Notes: generated by a model from the letters alone, not told the origin. A stretch of 64,000 nt of DNA from Clostridia bacterium (GCA_900770945.1 CAAGME010000022.1:1-64000), one strand, 5' to 3'; shown: positions 1-8,374, numbered from the stretch's first letter. Program-made: numbers and translations.

Positions 1-326
1 ATCTTTTTCGTTTCGTCAACTTTCGTTTCGCCGCCGTAGATAGTTGCTGTGTTAATTTCATCTAAATATTGCGGGGTTACGTAAGCAAATTCGGCAACGC
101 CGCCCTTTACTTCGCCTACGTAATCTTTGTTTTTGTAATTAAAGGTCAAAGTGTAACCGGTCGTGTAGTTTTCGACTTCAAATTTTAAAACGATATTTTC
201 GTTGAGAGATACGCTTACGCCTTTGAATGCGGGCGTAGTTTCCGCATTAGCCTTAACGAAAGTAAGGGCGGACAACGCGCCGAAAGCAACGGCAAGAGTC
301 GCCAGACAACATATTATTTTCTTCAT
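1..326 (-). CDS. Secreted module protein, N-terminal part (truncated by window edge)
   Basis: The first 108 codons of a minus-strand gene are present; its 3' part lies beyond position 1. The start ATG (324-326) follows an AAGGAGG ribosome site 6 bases upstream. Residues 1-28 form a Sec signal peptide (KKII basic start, hydrophobic core, cleavage near ANAET). The mature part begins with a beta-rich stretch (VSLNENIVLKFEV, then YTTGYTLTFNYK and AYVTPQYLDEI). This resembles the N-terminal module of the protein at 35633-37222 and the C-terminal module of the protein at 52984-55983, where it is followed by a helical YGKAA segment. The gene lies 13 bases downstream of a short peptide gene (340-486), the same pairing seen at the other two loci. 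Function unknown; a secreted surface protein is inferred. Confidence 0.75.
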   Translation of the reverse strand, partial: MKKIICCLATLAVAFGALSALTFVKANAETTPAFKGVSVSLNENIVLKFEVENYTTGYTLTFNYKNKDYVGEVKGGVAEFAYVTPQYLDEINTATIYGGETKVDETKK

Positions 327-339
327 TGTTTTTTCCTCC

Positions 340-486
340 TTATTGCCCTTTTGTGATATCGTTCCAGCCCGTGGCTTTGTCCTCGTCGCCGTCGTTGCCG
401 AAAGGCGTAGACGTGACTATGACGTTTTCGGCTTGAACGAAAATTATTTCTACTTCCGTCGCCTCGTAAAATTTTCTTTTTAACAT
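340..486 (-). CDS. Short peptide A of the ENVI/GWNDI family
   Basis: A 48-codon gene preceded by a GGGAG ribosome site 7-8 bases before ATG. The product has no signal peptide or membrane segment. It starts with a basic stretch (MLKRKFYEATEVEII), has the core AENVIVTSTPFGND and ends in an acidic tail with GWNDITKGQ. The core matches short peptides at 37241-37399 and 52807-52959 (E-[ND]-V-I-x-[TS]-S or a degenerate form), and the GW[ND]DI tail is shared with the peptide at 52807-52959. It lies 13 bases upstream of the truncated module protein and is probably co-transcribed. I cannot name a function; the layout of conserved front and variable Gly/Asp-rich end is reminiscent of precursor or signalling peptides, but no processing enzyme is visible nearby. 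Confidence 0.6.
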   Translation of the reverse strand: MLKRKFYEATEVEIIFVQAENVIVTSTPFGNDGDEDKATGWNDITKGQ

Positions 487-496
487 AAATTCATTC

Positions 497-600
497 TCCC
501 TGATAAGATGTTTTTTTTATTTGCTCGCGCCTATCGCGAGCAAAAGCTCCTCTCCCGGGAGAGGAGCCTATACAAAGACTTCCTCTCGGGAGCGTATTTT
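497..600. repeat. Palindromic intergenic element, copy 1
   Basis: Two adjacent hairpins lie here: GCTCGCGC/GCGCGAGC-like around 519-537 and a perfect GCTCCTCTCC/GGAGAGGAGC palindrome at 548-569. The second, with its preceding GAGCAAAAG, is closely matched at 7639-7672. It sits between two minus-strand genes and could act as a processing site or weak terminator. No T-run follows directly. Confidence 0.5.
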
Positions 601-602
601 TG

Positions 603-1277
603 TTACATGGAACCTCTTTGAGAGGGATTGTCGGTCTTATCCGTCCAGGTGAGCTTAGCGGACGTCTTTATCTTCAAGCAGTCGATGCAGGGTCCGCCGT
701 CCTTACTTCCTTGCATAAGCTTGTTGGGGAGAACGGAAAGAGTAACCGTGTTTTCGCCTTTTTTGAGCTTCAAGCCCGTTGCGACGGTGAAGTCCTTAAA
801 AGCCATCTGCGCTATATCGGAGCTGTTAGGAACAGTCATGCCCGAATAGTTAACTTCCGCGCCGTTGAGTTCGACTCTGAAGTTTTCGGGGCTTAAAGCG
901 ATGTTGCCTATTTCGGAACCGAGCGCAAGGATAAACGTTGCGTCCGCCGCTTCGTCCGCGGTAAATTTGAAGGTGAGTTTGCACTTGGAAGTATAGGTGT
1001 AGCCGACAAAATAGCCGTTGCTCCACATTTTCTTCTGCGCGTCGGTAGCGTCGCCGTAAATCATGTTAACGCCGCTCTGGTCCGACGAAATACCCGTGCC
1101 GATAACGTTATCGAGGTCGGTGTATTCGGCTTCCATTGTGTAGGTCTGCGCCTTGTTTCCGCTGTTGCCGCCGCCCGAGGTCGAATTATCCCCATCGCCG
1201 CCGCAAGCGGTAAGCGCGAATGCGGAAAGCAAAAGCATAGTGGCTAAAATCGCCGTGAAAAGTCTTTTTAGTTTCAT
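603..1277 (-). CDS. CBM-like lipoprotein
   Basis: A 224-residue predicted lipoprotein. The N-terminus is basic and hydrophobic and ends in the lipobox LTAC, with the lipid-bearing Cys near residue 25, then a Gly/Ser/Asn linker. The rest is one beta-sandwich domain resembling the CBM6/35 families: it opens with YTMEAEYTDL, continues with a VGYTY strand and closes with LKKGENTVTLSV and IDCLKI, as do other CBMs in this window. Such domains bind poly- or oligosaccharides at the cell surface. I chose the ATG at 1275-1277 because GGAG lies 11 bases before it; the in-frame GTG four codons earlier overlaps that ribosome site. It is downstream of the GH3 gene at 1538-5575, separated by a hairpin array, and may be co-transcribed with it. 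The sugar ligand is not predictable. Confidence 0.75.
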   Translation of the reverse strand: MKLKRLFTAILATMLLLSAFALTACGGDGDNSTSGGGNSGNKAQTYTMEAEYTDLDNVIGTGISSDQSGVNMIYGDATDAQKKMWSNGYFVGYTYTSKCKLTFKFTADEAADATFILALGSEIGNIALSPENFRVELNGAEVNYSGMTVPNSSDIAQMAFKDFTVATGLKLKKGENTVTLSVLPNKLMQGSKDGGPCIDCLKIKTSAKLTWTDKTDNPSQRGSM

Positions 1278-1317
1278 TTTTTTGTACACTCCTTGTGTGT
1301 TGTTTTTCTAATTTTCA

Positions 1318-1447
1318 CTCGCGCTTTCGCGCGTATATGCGTGCAAAGCACGCTCGATATTTGCCCGCATGCGGGCAATCGATATGCCGCTTTTCAAGCG
1401 GTCGATATTTGCCGTAAACGGCAATCGATATTCACGCTTCGCGTGAG
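1318..1447. repeat. Hairpin array with TCGATAT spacers, copy 1
   Basis: Five to six different short hairpins are strung together, separated by the constant heptamer TCGATAT. The stems include GCGTGC/GCACGC, TTGCCCGC/GCGGGCAA, CCGCTT/AAGCGG, TTGCCGT/ACGGCAA and TCACGC/GCGTGA. Stem sequences differ but spacing is regular. A second array with the same heptamer and one shared hairpin lies at 61573-61682. It is not a CRISPR, because the variable parts are self-complementary and there is no long direct repeat. Confidence 0.8.
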
Positions 1448-1466
1448 CAGATTTTTTAAGGACTGA

Positions 1467-1527
1467 TTGAAAGTTGAAAACTTAGGTCAAATAACTTTCA
1501 ATTTTCAACTTTCAACTTTCAATTTTT
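1467..1527. repeat. TTTCAA/TTGAAA heptad repeat
   Basis: Runs of TTGAAAGTTGAAAA and TTTCAATTTTCAACTTTC form a simple inverted heptad repeat. Related runs occur near 52465-52560, 56641-56661, 57234-57275, 57430-57452 and 61722-61756. Two copies directly follow the TCGATAT hairpin arrays. Confidence 0.7.
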
Positions 1528-1537
1528 ATTATCCTTA

Positions 1538-4500
1538 TCAGTCTTCTTTTTTCTTTCTTAAAGCTACCGCCGCGGCAAGTATGCCGAGCGCACTCGTTAA
1601 GGGAAGAAGTCCGCCTATAGCGCCGTTACAGCCCGATTTTTGTTCACCGGTACTGCCGCTATTCTCGCCGTTTGCTATATAGAGAGTGAGCGTTGTTTCG
1701 TCGCTTTCCAATCCCTCGGAAGAAGCCACGATCGTCAGCGTGTATACGCCCGCTTTCGTCGGCGTACCCGTGAGTTCGCCGTTTTCGGAAAGCGTTAATC
1801 CCTCGGGGAGAGTTCCATCTTTCAAAGCATACGTAATATCGAACGAGCCTTGCGCGGTGTTAATCATCGCGTCGTACTCTTCGCCGACTTTGCCGTCCGG
1901 GAGGACAAGCGAATCGCCGTATGCTAAGCCTATCGTAACGGTGAATTCCGCTTCCGCGGGTTTCGCGCTTTCGCTCGTTGCAACTACGGTAAACTTATGG
2001 TCGGTAACCGCTGTAACGGGTTTGCCGACGATATAGCCGCCCGCCGTTATTTTAAGCCCGTCGGGAAGCGTTGAACCGTCTTTCAGTGAATAGGCAACTC
2101 CTTTTTCCGTTCCGCTTGCAAACGCCACGCTTTGGATATATGACGCGCCGACTTTGCCTTTTGCGAGTGTTTTGCCCGCATATTCCATCTTTTCGTAAAC
2201 GGTGAGCGTAAACTCCGCTTGCTTACTTTCAAGCCCGTTGGCAACGGCTACGATTACTATCTTGTAACCCTCAAAAGAATAATTCGGCGTGCCGATTATC
2301 TTGCCGCTTTCGGTGAGCCTAAGCCCGCTCGGGAGCGCGTAGCCACCCTTTAAAGCGTAAGTTATGGTCGGGAAGTTTGCTTTTTCTTCGTCGGTGGCGT
2401 TGGGCGCGAATATTTCCGCATAAGCAACGGAAGTCGAGTAGGTTTCGCCTTTTATGCCGTCGGCAAGTACGCTTTCGGATACCGAATAAAGTATCTGCGG
2501 TTTACCCTCGGTAATGTTGAGAATGAAGTTTGCGGTTGAAACGTCGCCTTTGAGCGTTGCAACGACAGTGATTTTGTAATTTTCCTTTTTCTCGGTCGGC
2601 GTTCCGCTAATCGTGCCGTCCGTATTAAGCGTTAAGCCCTCGGGGAGCGGATTGCTGTTTTCCGCAAGCGCGTAAGTTATATCCGCGGCGGTGAGGTTTG
2701 TGTAATCGGGATTTATTACGACGGTCGCAACGGAAGCCGAATATTCTTGATTTATCGAACCCGTGACGAGCGTTTTCCCGGAATAAGAGTTAATCTTTTT
2801 AGGTAGCACGGGGCGAGCAGAGGAGTTAACCGCCATAGAGTTGGCGTGCGCATACAAAAGCCCATGGCAAGCGCTTCTCAATGCGGTAACGGTGGTCGGC
2901 GTACCTACATTATAGCTAATACTGCCTGTGCCGAGCGCAAGATTGCCGCCCGCTCTTATCATTTGATCGGCGTTAGAGTAACTCCAAATAAAGCTGTCGG
3001 TAACGACGTTACCGTTAAAGCCCCATTCTTCGCGCAAAAGCTTGGTCAATAGCTCGTAGCTGCCGCCCGCCCATTCGTAACCGATACGGTTAAGCGAAGT
3101 CATTATAGCGCGTGTGCCGCCCTCTTCTACGGTGATTTGGAAAGAGCGGAAGTAAAGCTCACGCATGCTCTGCTCGTTCGCCCAGGTCAATACGCCGATA
3201 CGGTTGGTTTCCTGCTCGTTAAGCCCGAAGTGCTTTACGTAACAGAACATACCCATGTCCTGTGCGCCTTTTACTATCCGAGCGGCAAGAGTACCGGAAA
3301 GGTACGGGTCTTCGCCGAAGTACTGTCCGTTTCTGCCGCCGAACGGCGAACGCGTAAGGTTTACGCCGGGCGCGTAATAGCCGGAAATCTTCGAGTATTC
3401 TTTACCGCCACCCCACAAGCCTTCGTTGCCTATAATTCTGCCTTTTTGGTACGCAAGTTCCTTGTTGAAGCTTGCCGCGAGCAAAAGTTGAGAACCCCAG
3501 CTCGTTGAGGAGAAAGAACCTACTTTGTCGCTGTGGATACCGCCGTAAATGAACATTCCGCCGATACCGTCCGTGTTGACTTCTTTGGTGATGCCGAGTC
3601 TCGGAATATCTATGCCCGACCAGTAGTTGCCTTGCGTTACTATCTTCGTCATTTCGTCAACTGTAAGTTGATCGAGGAATTTTTCCCACTTCTCGTCGTT
3701 ATAGTCAAGCCCGAAAAGGTCCTTAAGCATTATGCCGTTTTCTGCGCCCGTAGTCGGCATTTTATCCGTATAGTACGGCTTTGTTTGGTCAAGAGCAGCG
3801 TCCCGCGAACTGTTCCATTCGTTCATTCCGTTTATAACATAATCGGGAGCGGTGAGTTTTACGTTGGCTGTCGGGAAGGTGCCTTTAAAGTCCGCGCGGG
3901 ACATGTACTGTTTGCCTACGTCCTCGGTTAAGTAATTGCTTACCGGGTCGAAGATATTAGTACTGCTTACCGTGGTATCGTCGGTCGTGTAGTATCTCAC
4001 TGCGTCGGTAAGCTTATAGTTTACGCTTGCGATTTCCGTATGGGAATCGCGCATTAAGCGGACCGTGTACTGACCGGGGTCGAGTTCGTAACCTTTGAAT
4101 CCGTTTGCGTTTTTGTCGTCCCAGTCATAGGAAGCCATATCCTTTACTTTAAAGCTCACGGTAAGCGTATCGCTTTCGCCCGGGGCGAGCATTTTAGTCT
4201 TGTTAAAGTCGCCGAGCACTACATGCGCTTTTTCCACTCCGCCTTTCGTGTACGGCGCGGTGTAATAAAGTTGTACAACGTCCTTTCCGGCAACCGAACC
4301 GGTGTTGGTTACTTTTACTTTAACTTTGATTGTTCCGTCCTTATTAAGCTCGCTCTGCGCTTCGGGAGAAGTTTCGACTATCTCTTGCTTAAAAGTAGTA
4401 TAGGAAAGTCCGTAGCCGTAAGGATAAACGACGTGCGCCGAATACCAATCCTTCCATTCTTTGGTCGTCGTTCCGTGGAAGTAGCCGTCCGCGCTCGTGT

Positions 4501-5575
4501 AAGCTCCGATCCCTTCTTCTACCCCTCGCGTTTCGTAATAACGGTATCCCATGTAAATGCCTTCGGAATAAACAACGTAGGCTTTTGCGAAATCGCTCGT
4601 GCCGTTCGTATAAAAATTGCCGTCATAAGTGAGCTGATTACCGAAGTTTTGCCATGTGGGGTCGAGCTTAAAGTCGCGATAGAACGTGTCTACCGTTTTT
4701 GCAGACGGATTGACTTCGCCTTTTAATATAGACGGCAAACCTTGATAACTCCAATCGTTTTCGCCGCTCCAGAACGCCGCCTTGATATTAGGCTGATAAG
4801 CGTAATGGTTTTTGTCGTCCAAAAAGCCCGTTTCTATCTGCGCGCCCGATACCAGAACGACTACAACCTTGTTAAAGTTATCGTTGACGTGCTTTAAAAG
4901 GTCGGCTTCGTTTTGGTCAAGCTGCATGTAATGGTCATCTACGTTTCTCGCGCCGTCTACGGGTTTATTGCTGTTTGCGTTTATTTTGTACGAGGAGCCG
5001 TCCCATGCCATAGTACGCGGCGCGTCGCGACCTTCGCCTACGGAACGATAAAAGTAAACTATAGCCGCGTCGTTATATTCGGCGTAAGAATTTTTTACGG
5101 TATCATCGTAACTTGCGACAGGCGTTTCGCCCGTAATAAGCCCCGAAAGAGTGTAGTTGCCGTGTTCCATGCTTGCGGTTCCGTTGCCCGAACGATTGTT
5201 ATCGCCGTAAAATTTTACAAGTTCGGGGTTAACGGAAAAGCCTTTGTCGGCGTATGATTGACTTGAAAATACCGTCCCTTTAGTAGTGCTTTTACCGAAA
5301 ACGCTTATCTTCGCGCCCGTTTTGAGCGGTAGCGCATTATCCTCGTTTTTGAGCATTACTATGCCTTCATCGGTTATTTCTTTACGTAACGCACTGCCAG
5401 CGGTTTTAAGCTCGCCTTTCGTGGAATAATCGGAAGCGTAGTATACGCCGGCTTCTGCTTCGTCAAGCTTTCCGCCCGCATTCGCCGTAAGCGTCCCCGA
5501 CAAAACGGGCGTGACCGCAAGGGCGGCGGCTAAAAACATACTCGCTATTTTTTTTGTTTTATTCTTAATTTTCAT
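1538..5575 (-). CDS. Secreted circularly permuted GH3 glycoside hydrolase with Ig repeats and C-terminal anchor
   Basis: A 1345-residue exported enzyme of GH3, probably a beta-glucosidase-like exo-hydrolase. Order: signal peptide (1-33); GH3 C-terminal domain (about 60-380, with GIVMLKNEDNALPLK); fibronectin III-like domain starting after PYGYGLSYTTF (near 382); linker; then the GH3 N-terminal barrel (about 645-920) with substrate-binding YVKHFGLNEQE near 782 and the likely nucleophile Asp in VVTDSF near 860. This inverted order is known for some ruminal GH3 enzymes. After the barrel come four putative Ig (He_PIG-type) repeats marked by LPEGLTL and GTP (about 928-1295). A tail SGCNGAIGG, a membrane helix and RKKKED complete a probable anchor. 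A GGAG site precedes ATG, and the gene is 11 bases downstream of the lipoprotein at 5587-7575, so they form an operon. The exact substrate is unknown. Confidence 0.88.
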   Translation of the reverse strand: MKIKNKTKKIASMFLAAALAVTPVLSGTLTANAGGKLDEAEAGVYYASDYSTKGELKTAGSALRKEITDEGIVMLKNEDNALPLKTGAKISVFGKSTTKGTVFSSQSYADKGFSVNPELVKFYGDNNRSGNGTASMEHGNYTLSGLITGETPVASYDDTVKNSYAEYNDAAIVYFYRSVGEGRDAPRTMAWDGSSYKINANSNKPVDGARNVDDHYMQLDQNEADLLKHVNDNFNKVVVVLVSGAQIETGFLDDKNHYAYQPNIKAAFWSGENDWSYQGLPSILKGEVNPSAKTVDTFYRDFKLDPTWQNFGNQLTYDGNFYTNGTSDFAKAYVVYSEGIYMGYRYYETRGVEEGIGAYTSADGYFHGTTTKEWKDWYSAHVVYPYGYGLSYTTFKQEIVETSPEAQSELNKDGTIKVKVKVTNTGSVAGKDVVQLYYTAPYTKGGVEKAHVVLGDFNKTKMLAPGESDTLTVSFKVKDMASYDWDDKNANGFKGYELDPGQYTVRLMRDSHTEIASVNYKLTDAVRYYTTDDTTVSSTNIFDPVSNYLTEDVGKQYMSRADFKGTFPTANVKLTAPDYVINGMNEWNSSRDAALDQTKPYYTDKMPTTGAENGIMLKDLFGLDYNDEKWEKFLDQLTVDEMTKIVTQGNYWSGIDIPRLGITKEVNTDGIGGMFIYGGIHSDKVGSFSSTSWGSQLLLAASFNKELAYQKGRIIGNEGLWGGGKEYSKISGYYAPGVNLTRSPFGGRNGQYFGEDPYLSGTLAARIVKGAQDMGMFCYVKHFGLNEQETNRIGVLTWANEQSMRELYFRSFQITVEEGGTRAIMTSLNRIGYEWAGGSYELLTKLLREEWGFNGNVVTDSFIWSYSNADQMIRAGGNLALGTGSISYNVGTPTTVTALRSACHGLLYAHANSMAVNSSARPVLPKKINSYSGKTLVTGSINQEYSASVATVVINPDYTNLTAADITYALAENSNPLPEGLTLNTDGTISGTPTEKKENYKITVVATLKGDVSTANFILNITEGKPQILYSVSESVLADGIKGETYSTSVAYAEIFAPNATDEEKANFPTITYALKGGYALPSGLRLTESGKIIGTPNYSFEGYKIVIVAVANGLESKQAEFTLTVYEKMEYAGKTLAKGKVGASYIQSVAFASGTEKGVAYSLKDGSTLPDGLKITAGGYIVGKPVTAVTDHKFTVVATSESAKPAEAEFTVTIGLAYGDSLVLPDGKVGEEYDAMINTAQGSFDITYALKDGTLPEGLTLSENGELTGTPTKAGVYTLTIVASSEGLESDETTLTLYIANGENSGSTGEQKSGCNGAIGGLLPLTSALGILAAAVALRKKKED

Positions 5576-5586
5576 ATCCGCTCTCC

Positions 5587-7575
5587 TTATTCTTCGTAAA
5601 TAAACTTAAACGTTAAGTCACCCAAGTTCGCCTGCGCGCCTTGTTCGTAAGTAAACAATACCGTGTTCCAGCCTTTCTTCAAGGTTACCGTTGCAAGTTC
5701 CGTTACGCTAAAGTGCTGGCAAACGGACCAACTGCCGGTGTCTTGTCTGTACGCTTCGGCTTTTGCGTCGTCGTTGAGAACGAGGGTTTCGCCGTTAAGT
5801 TTTGCGGAGAAGCTGTTTTTGAGTATAACTTCTTTGACTCCGTTCGGGGCGCCGCTTCCTTCCAAATCACGATAGTTATCGCCGCTTGCCGTGTTGATAT
5901 ACATTTTCGCAGTGCCTTCCGCTTCGGAATAAACATAGAAAGTAACTTTATCGCCGACTACCATGCAAGCCGTGGAATAGCTCGAACCTTCTTGACGTAT
6001 CGTAAGAACATTGTATGTGCGGTCATTCCCTTGTTCAAGTAAAGCTGCGCCGCTTTGCTCATGTCCTTTTAACGCTTTATCCAAATCTTCGGGGAGTTCT
6101 TTCATGATAAGCGCGTTTGCGAGGTCGGTTTTTGCGCCGTCGGCAAATTCCACGGGGTCGCCGTTTCTGAACTGAATTTTTATGCCCTCTATGTTAGGAG
6201 TTTGGTAGTCCGTGCTGTCTATTCTCAAATAATTCCAGCCCTTTTCTACGACAACGTCGGTGAGCCAGCTTTCGGTAAAGTGTCCGCAAACAGCCCAACT
6301 TGCATAGCCGAGCTTAAACGCTTCGGCCTTAGCGTTCGGGTTTACGCCGACTTCGGCGTTAGCAGCGTTGAAGTAAAGTTTGAATTTATCCGCAAGTACC
6401 GTTTCGTAAACGGCGTCGGGCGTTCCGCTCGTGCCATCCGTGCGATAATCCCGCGTGCTTGCCGCGTTTATTCTGATTCTTGCCGTCGCTTTGAATTCGG
6501 AATAGAAATAGAAGTAAAGCGATTGTCCTTTGTCGAAGTTGGAAGCGCAATAAGTGTCTAACTGTTTTGAAAATTTAAGGCTCTGACCTTCCGTGCCGCA
6601 AATATAACCGCTTTCCTTATACTTTTCGTCGAATTCGCCGTCCAAAGTTTCGGGAACGGGATTCATATTGACGTTATTGTCGTTATCGGGGTTTTTGAAA
6701 GATTTTGCGTTTACTTCATAACCCGCGATGAAAGTTACGGGGATTTGCGCGGTTTTAGTAACTTCGCCGAGCGTGTACGTCGCCGTTACAGAATCCTCGT
6801 CGGTTAAGTCGGAGATAACGCAACTTTCCGTTACGTCCCACTCTTCGCCGCTTATTACGGATTTTGCATAAATCTTTAAGCCTTCTTTGTTCAACGGGCT
6901 GCCGAAAGTAACGCGGTTATCGAGCGGCTGTTCCATAACGCATATAGAAGCAAGCTTATTGACAAGCCTTGCTTTTATCTTTACGTCGCCGTCGGGCATA
7001 ACGAATTCGTTGCCGTTTACTTTTGTCACATTGTCGCTGAAATCCCATTCTAAGAACTCTTTGTCCTCGGGGATTGCGGGAGTAATCGCAACAACGTCGC
7101 CCGCGGCGGCTTCCGCAACGCTCGCTTCTCCGTCCGTCACGGTTATGGCGTGCTTTTCGCCTGTTTGCGTTTTTGCCGTTACGGTAAGAACTATATCGTA
7201 TTTTTTATCTCCGGCGGTTGCCGTTATAACCGTTTCACCCTTAGCTTTAAGCGTGATTAGTCCGCTTTGGGCTATCTCCGCCACTTCCGGAACGGAACTA
7301 ATATAAGTTACCGTGCCGTCGGCGGCTTCGTCTTTTCTGACAGAAGCCGTAACAGTTATTTCTCCTAAAGAAAGCTCCGCCGTTATGGTGCCGTCGACAG
7401 TCTCTCCGTTGTACGATATCGTTACGGAATAAACCTTTGCAAGCTTTTCGGGCGGATTGACGATTGTTTCGCCCGAACCGTTGCCGCTGTTTGCGCAGCC
7501 GACAAATCCGAAAAGCGAAAGCGCGAGAACAAACGTCAATACGCCAAGAAGCATAAGTTTCAATTTGCCTTTCAT
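5587..7575 (-). CDS. Ig- and CBM-containing lipoprotein
   Basis: A 662-residue surface lipoprotein with lipobox FVGC near residue 27. The order is: a Big_2-like Ig domain (about 40-135), an InlB-repeat-like segment with FLEWDF and MPDGDVKIKARL (about 140-210), a Big_3-like Ig domain (about 212-290), and two related beta-sandwich domains (about 320-480 and 500-662). Each sandwich ends with a strand preceded by KGWN and contains SLYFYFYSE or VTFYVYSE, so they look like tandem CBMs. The expected role is to hold a glycan for the GH3 enzyme encoded 11 bases downstream. The promoter carries paired direct repeats of the LytTR type (7782-7814), so the two-gene unit is probably switched on by the response regulator at 41114-41821 or a relative. 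Ligand unknown. Confidence 0.8.
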   Translation of the reverse strand: MKGKLKLMLLGVLTFVLALSLFGFVGCANSGNGSGETIVNPPEKLAKVYSVTISYNGETVDGTITAELSLGEITVTASVRKDEAADGTVTYISSVPEVAEIAQSGLITLKAKGETVITATAGDKKYDIVLTVTAKTQTGEKHAITVTDGEASVAEAAAGDVVAITPAIPEDKEFLEWDFSDNVTKVNGNEFVMPDGDVKIKARLVNKLASICVMEQPLDNRVTFGSPLNKEGLKIYAKSVISGEEWDVTESCVISDLTDEDSVTATYTLGEVTKTAQIPVTFIAGYEVNAKSFKNPDNDNNVNMNPVPETLDGEFDEKYKESGYICGTEGQSLKFSKQLDTYCASNFDKGQSLYFYFYSEFKATARIRINAASTRDYRTDGTSGTPDAVYETVLADKFKLYFNAANAEVGVNPNAKAEAFKLGYASWAVCGHFTESWLTDVVVEKGWNYLRIDSTDYQTPNIEGIKIQFRNGDPVEFADGAKTDLANALIMKELPEDLDKALKGHEQSGAALLEQGNDRTYNVLTIRQEGSSYSTACMVVGDKVTFYVYSEAEGTAKMYINTASGDNYRDLEGSGAPNGVKEVILKNSFSAKLNGETLVLNDDAKAEAYRQDTGSWSVCQHFSVTELATVTLKKGWNTVLFTYEQGAQANLGDLTFKFIYEE

Positions 7576-7638
7576 GTATTTAACTCCTTTTAGTTATTTT
7601 TACGGACAGTATCCGTTTTTGCCGTTAAGTTATATGCT

Positions 7639-7672
7639 TTTGCTCAGTCGAGCAAAAGCCCCTCTCCGGGGA
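7639..7672. repeat. Palindromic intergenic element, copy 2
   Basis: GCTCAGTCGAGCAAAAGC is followed by the palindrome GCCCCTCTCC/GGGGAGGGGC. It matches the element at 519-569 in order and sequence. It lies in the 5' leader of the lipoprotein gene, between promoter and ribosome site, so it would be transcribed as a stable leader hairpin. Confidence 0.5.
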
Positions 7673-7745
7673 GGGGCGAGTTTGAAAACGCCTACCTTTT
7701 CGGAGAACATATTAAATTATGTAATATTATCGCCTAAGCGGGAAA

Positions 7746-7814
7746 AGTATAACATATCTTTTGTATTTTGTGTTAAAAAGTGACGTAACTTGCGAAAAAA
7801 ACGACGTAATCGTG
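7746..7814 (-). promoter_or_regulatory. Putative LytTR-activated promoter of the 5587-7575 operon
   Basis: On the minus strand an extended -10 (TGTTATACT, hexamer 7746-7751) has no recognisable -35. Upstream are two direct repeats, GCAAGTTACGTC (7782-7793) and CACGATTACGTC (7803-7814), exactly 21 bp apart, with the nearer one ending exactly 30 bp before the -10. The same sequence and geometry recur upstream of 39590. LytTR regulators bind such helix-phased direct repeats next to a weak -35. Confidence 0.65.
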
Positions 7815-7875
7815 AATTTTAAGTAAAACTTCTCTCCGGGCGGGGATTACGTTTCGTTATTTTTGCCTTTACATG

Positions 7876-7907
7876 AAAAAAACTTCCGTCAAAAAGACGA
7901 AAGCTTT
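7876..7907 (-). terminator. Terminator of mgsA
   Basis: On the minus strand a short stem (CTTTCGTC/GACGGAAG with one wobble pair) is followed by a run of seven T, about 35 bases after the mgsA stop. Confidence 0.5.
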
Positions 7908-7939
7908 TATATACATAATATATAATATAATAAAAAAAA

Positions 7940-8308
7940 TCAAAGGGACTTCAGAACGCAATCGGCAGTCGAACGGTTGGTTGCGATAGGTACGTCGTAA
8001 ACGACGGTTATTCTTAACAGTGCCTTAATGTCCGGATCGTGCGGCTGAGCCTGCAACGGGTCCCAGAAAAAGATAACCGCATTGATTTTGCCCTCCGCAA
8101 CTTTTGCGCCTATTTCGAGGTCGCCGCCCAAAGGACCGGAAAGGTAAGGCTTTACGTCAAGCCCCGTGGCTTCGGAGATAAGTTTTGCGGTCGTTCCCGT
8201 TCCGCATAAATCGTAGTTTGATAAAGTTTCTTTGTTTTCCGTAGCCCATTTGACGATTTCCGGCTTTTTCATATCGTGCGCAACGAGCGCGATTGTTTTT
8301 CTTTCCAA
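7940..8308 (-). CDS. mgsA: Methylglyoxal synthase
   Basis: A 122-residue cytoplasmic enzyme that converts dihydroxyacetone phosphate to methylglyoxal and phosphate, a bypass of lower glycolysis. Family motifs are intact: ALVAHDMKKP at the N-terminus, the phosphate-binding GTGTTAK, SGPLGGDLEIGA with the catalytic Asp, and QPHDPDIKALLR with the conserved His. The length fits short Clostridia members. The start is a TTG at 8306-8308, chosen because GGAGG lies 9 bases upstream and the homologous sequence begins there; the longer upstream reading has no family match. It is a single gene with its own promoter and terminator. Its role would be to relieve sugar-phosphate stress, which suits a sugar-degrading lifestyle. 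Confidence 0.93.
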   Translation of the reverse strand: MERKTIALVAHDMKKPEIVKWATENKETLSNYDLCGTGTTAKLISEATGLDVKPYLSGPLGGDLEIGAKVAEGKINAVIFFWDPLQAQPHDPDIKALLRITVVYDVPIATNRSTADCVLKSL

Positions 8309-8345
8309 GGTAGTTTTCCTCCGTATGTTTATTTTGTATACATAG

Positions 8346-8374
8346 ATTTTATCATATAATCGGCGATTTGACAA
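8346..8374 (-). promoter_or_regulatory. Promoter of mgsA
   Basis: Minus strand: -35 TTGTCA (8369-8374), 17-base spacer, -10 TAAAAT (8346-8351), about 38 bases before the start codon. Confidence 0.7.

Noticed and set aside
1318..1447. CRISPR-like array
   Set aside because: Only a 7-base constant part, variable parts are palindromes, and no cas genes are present.
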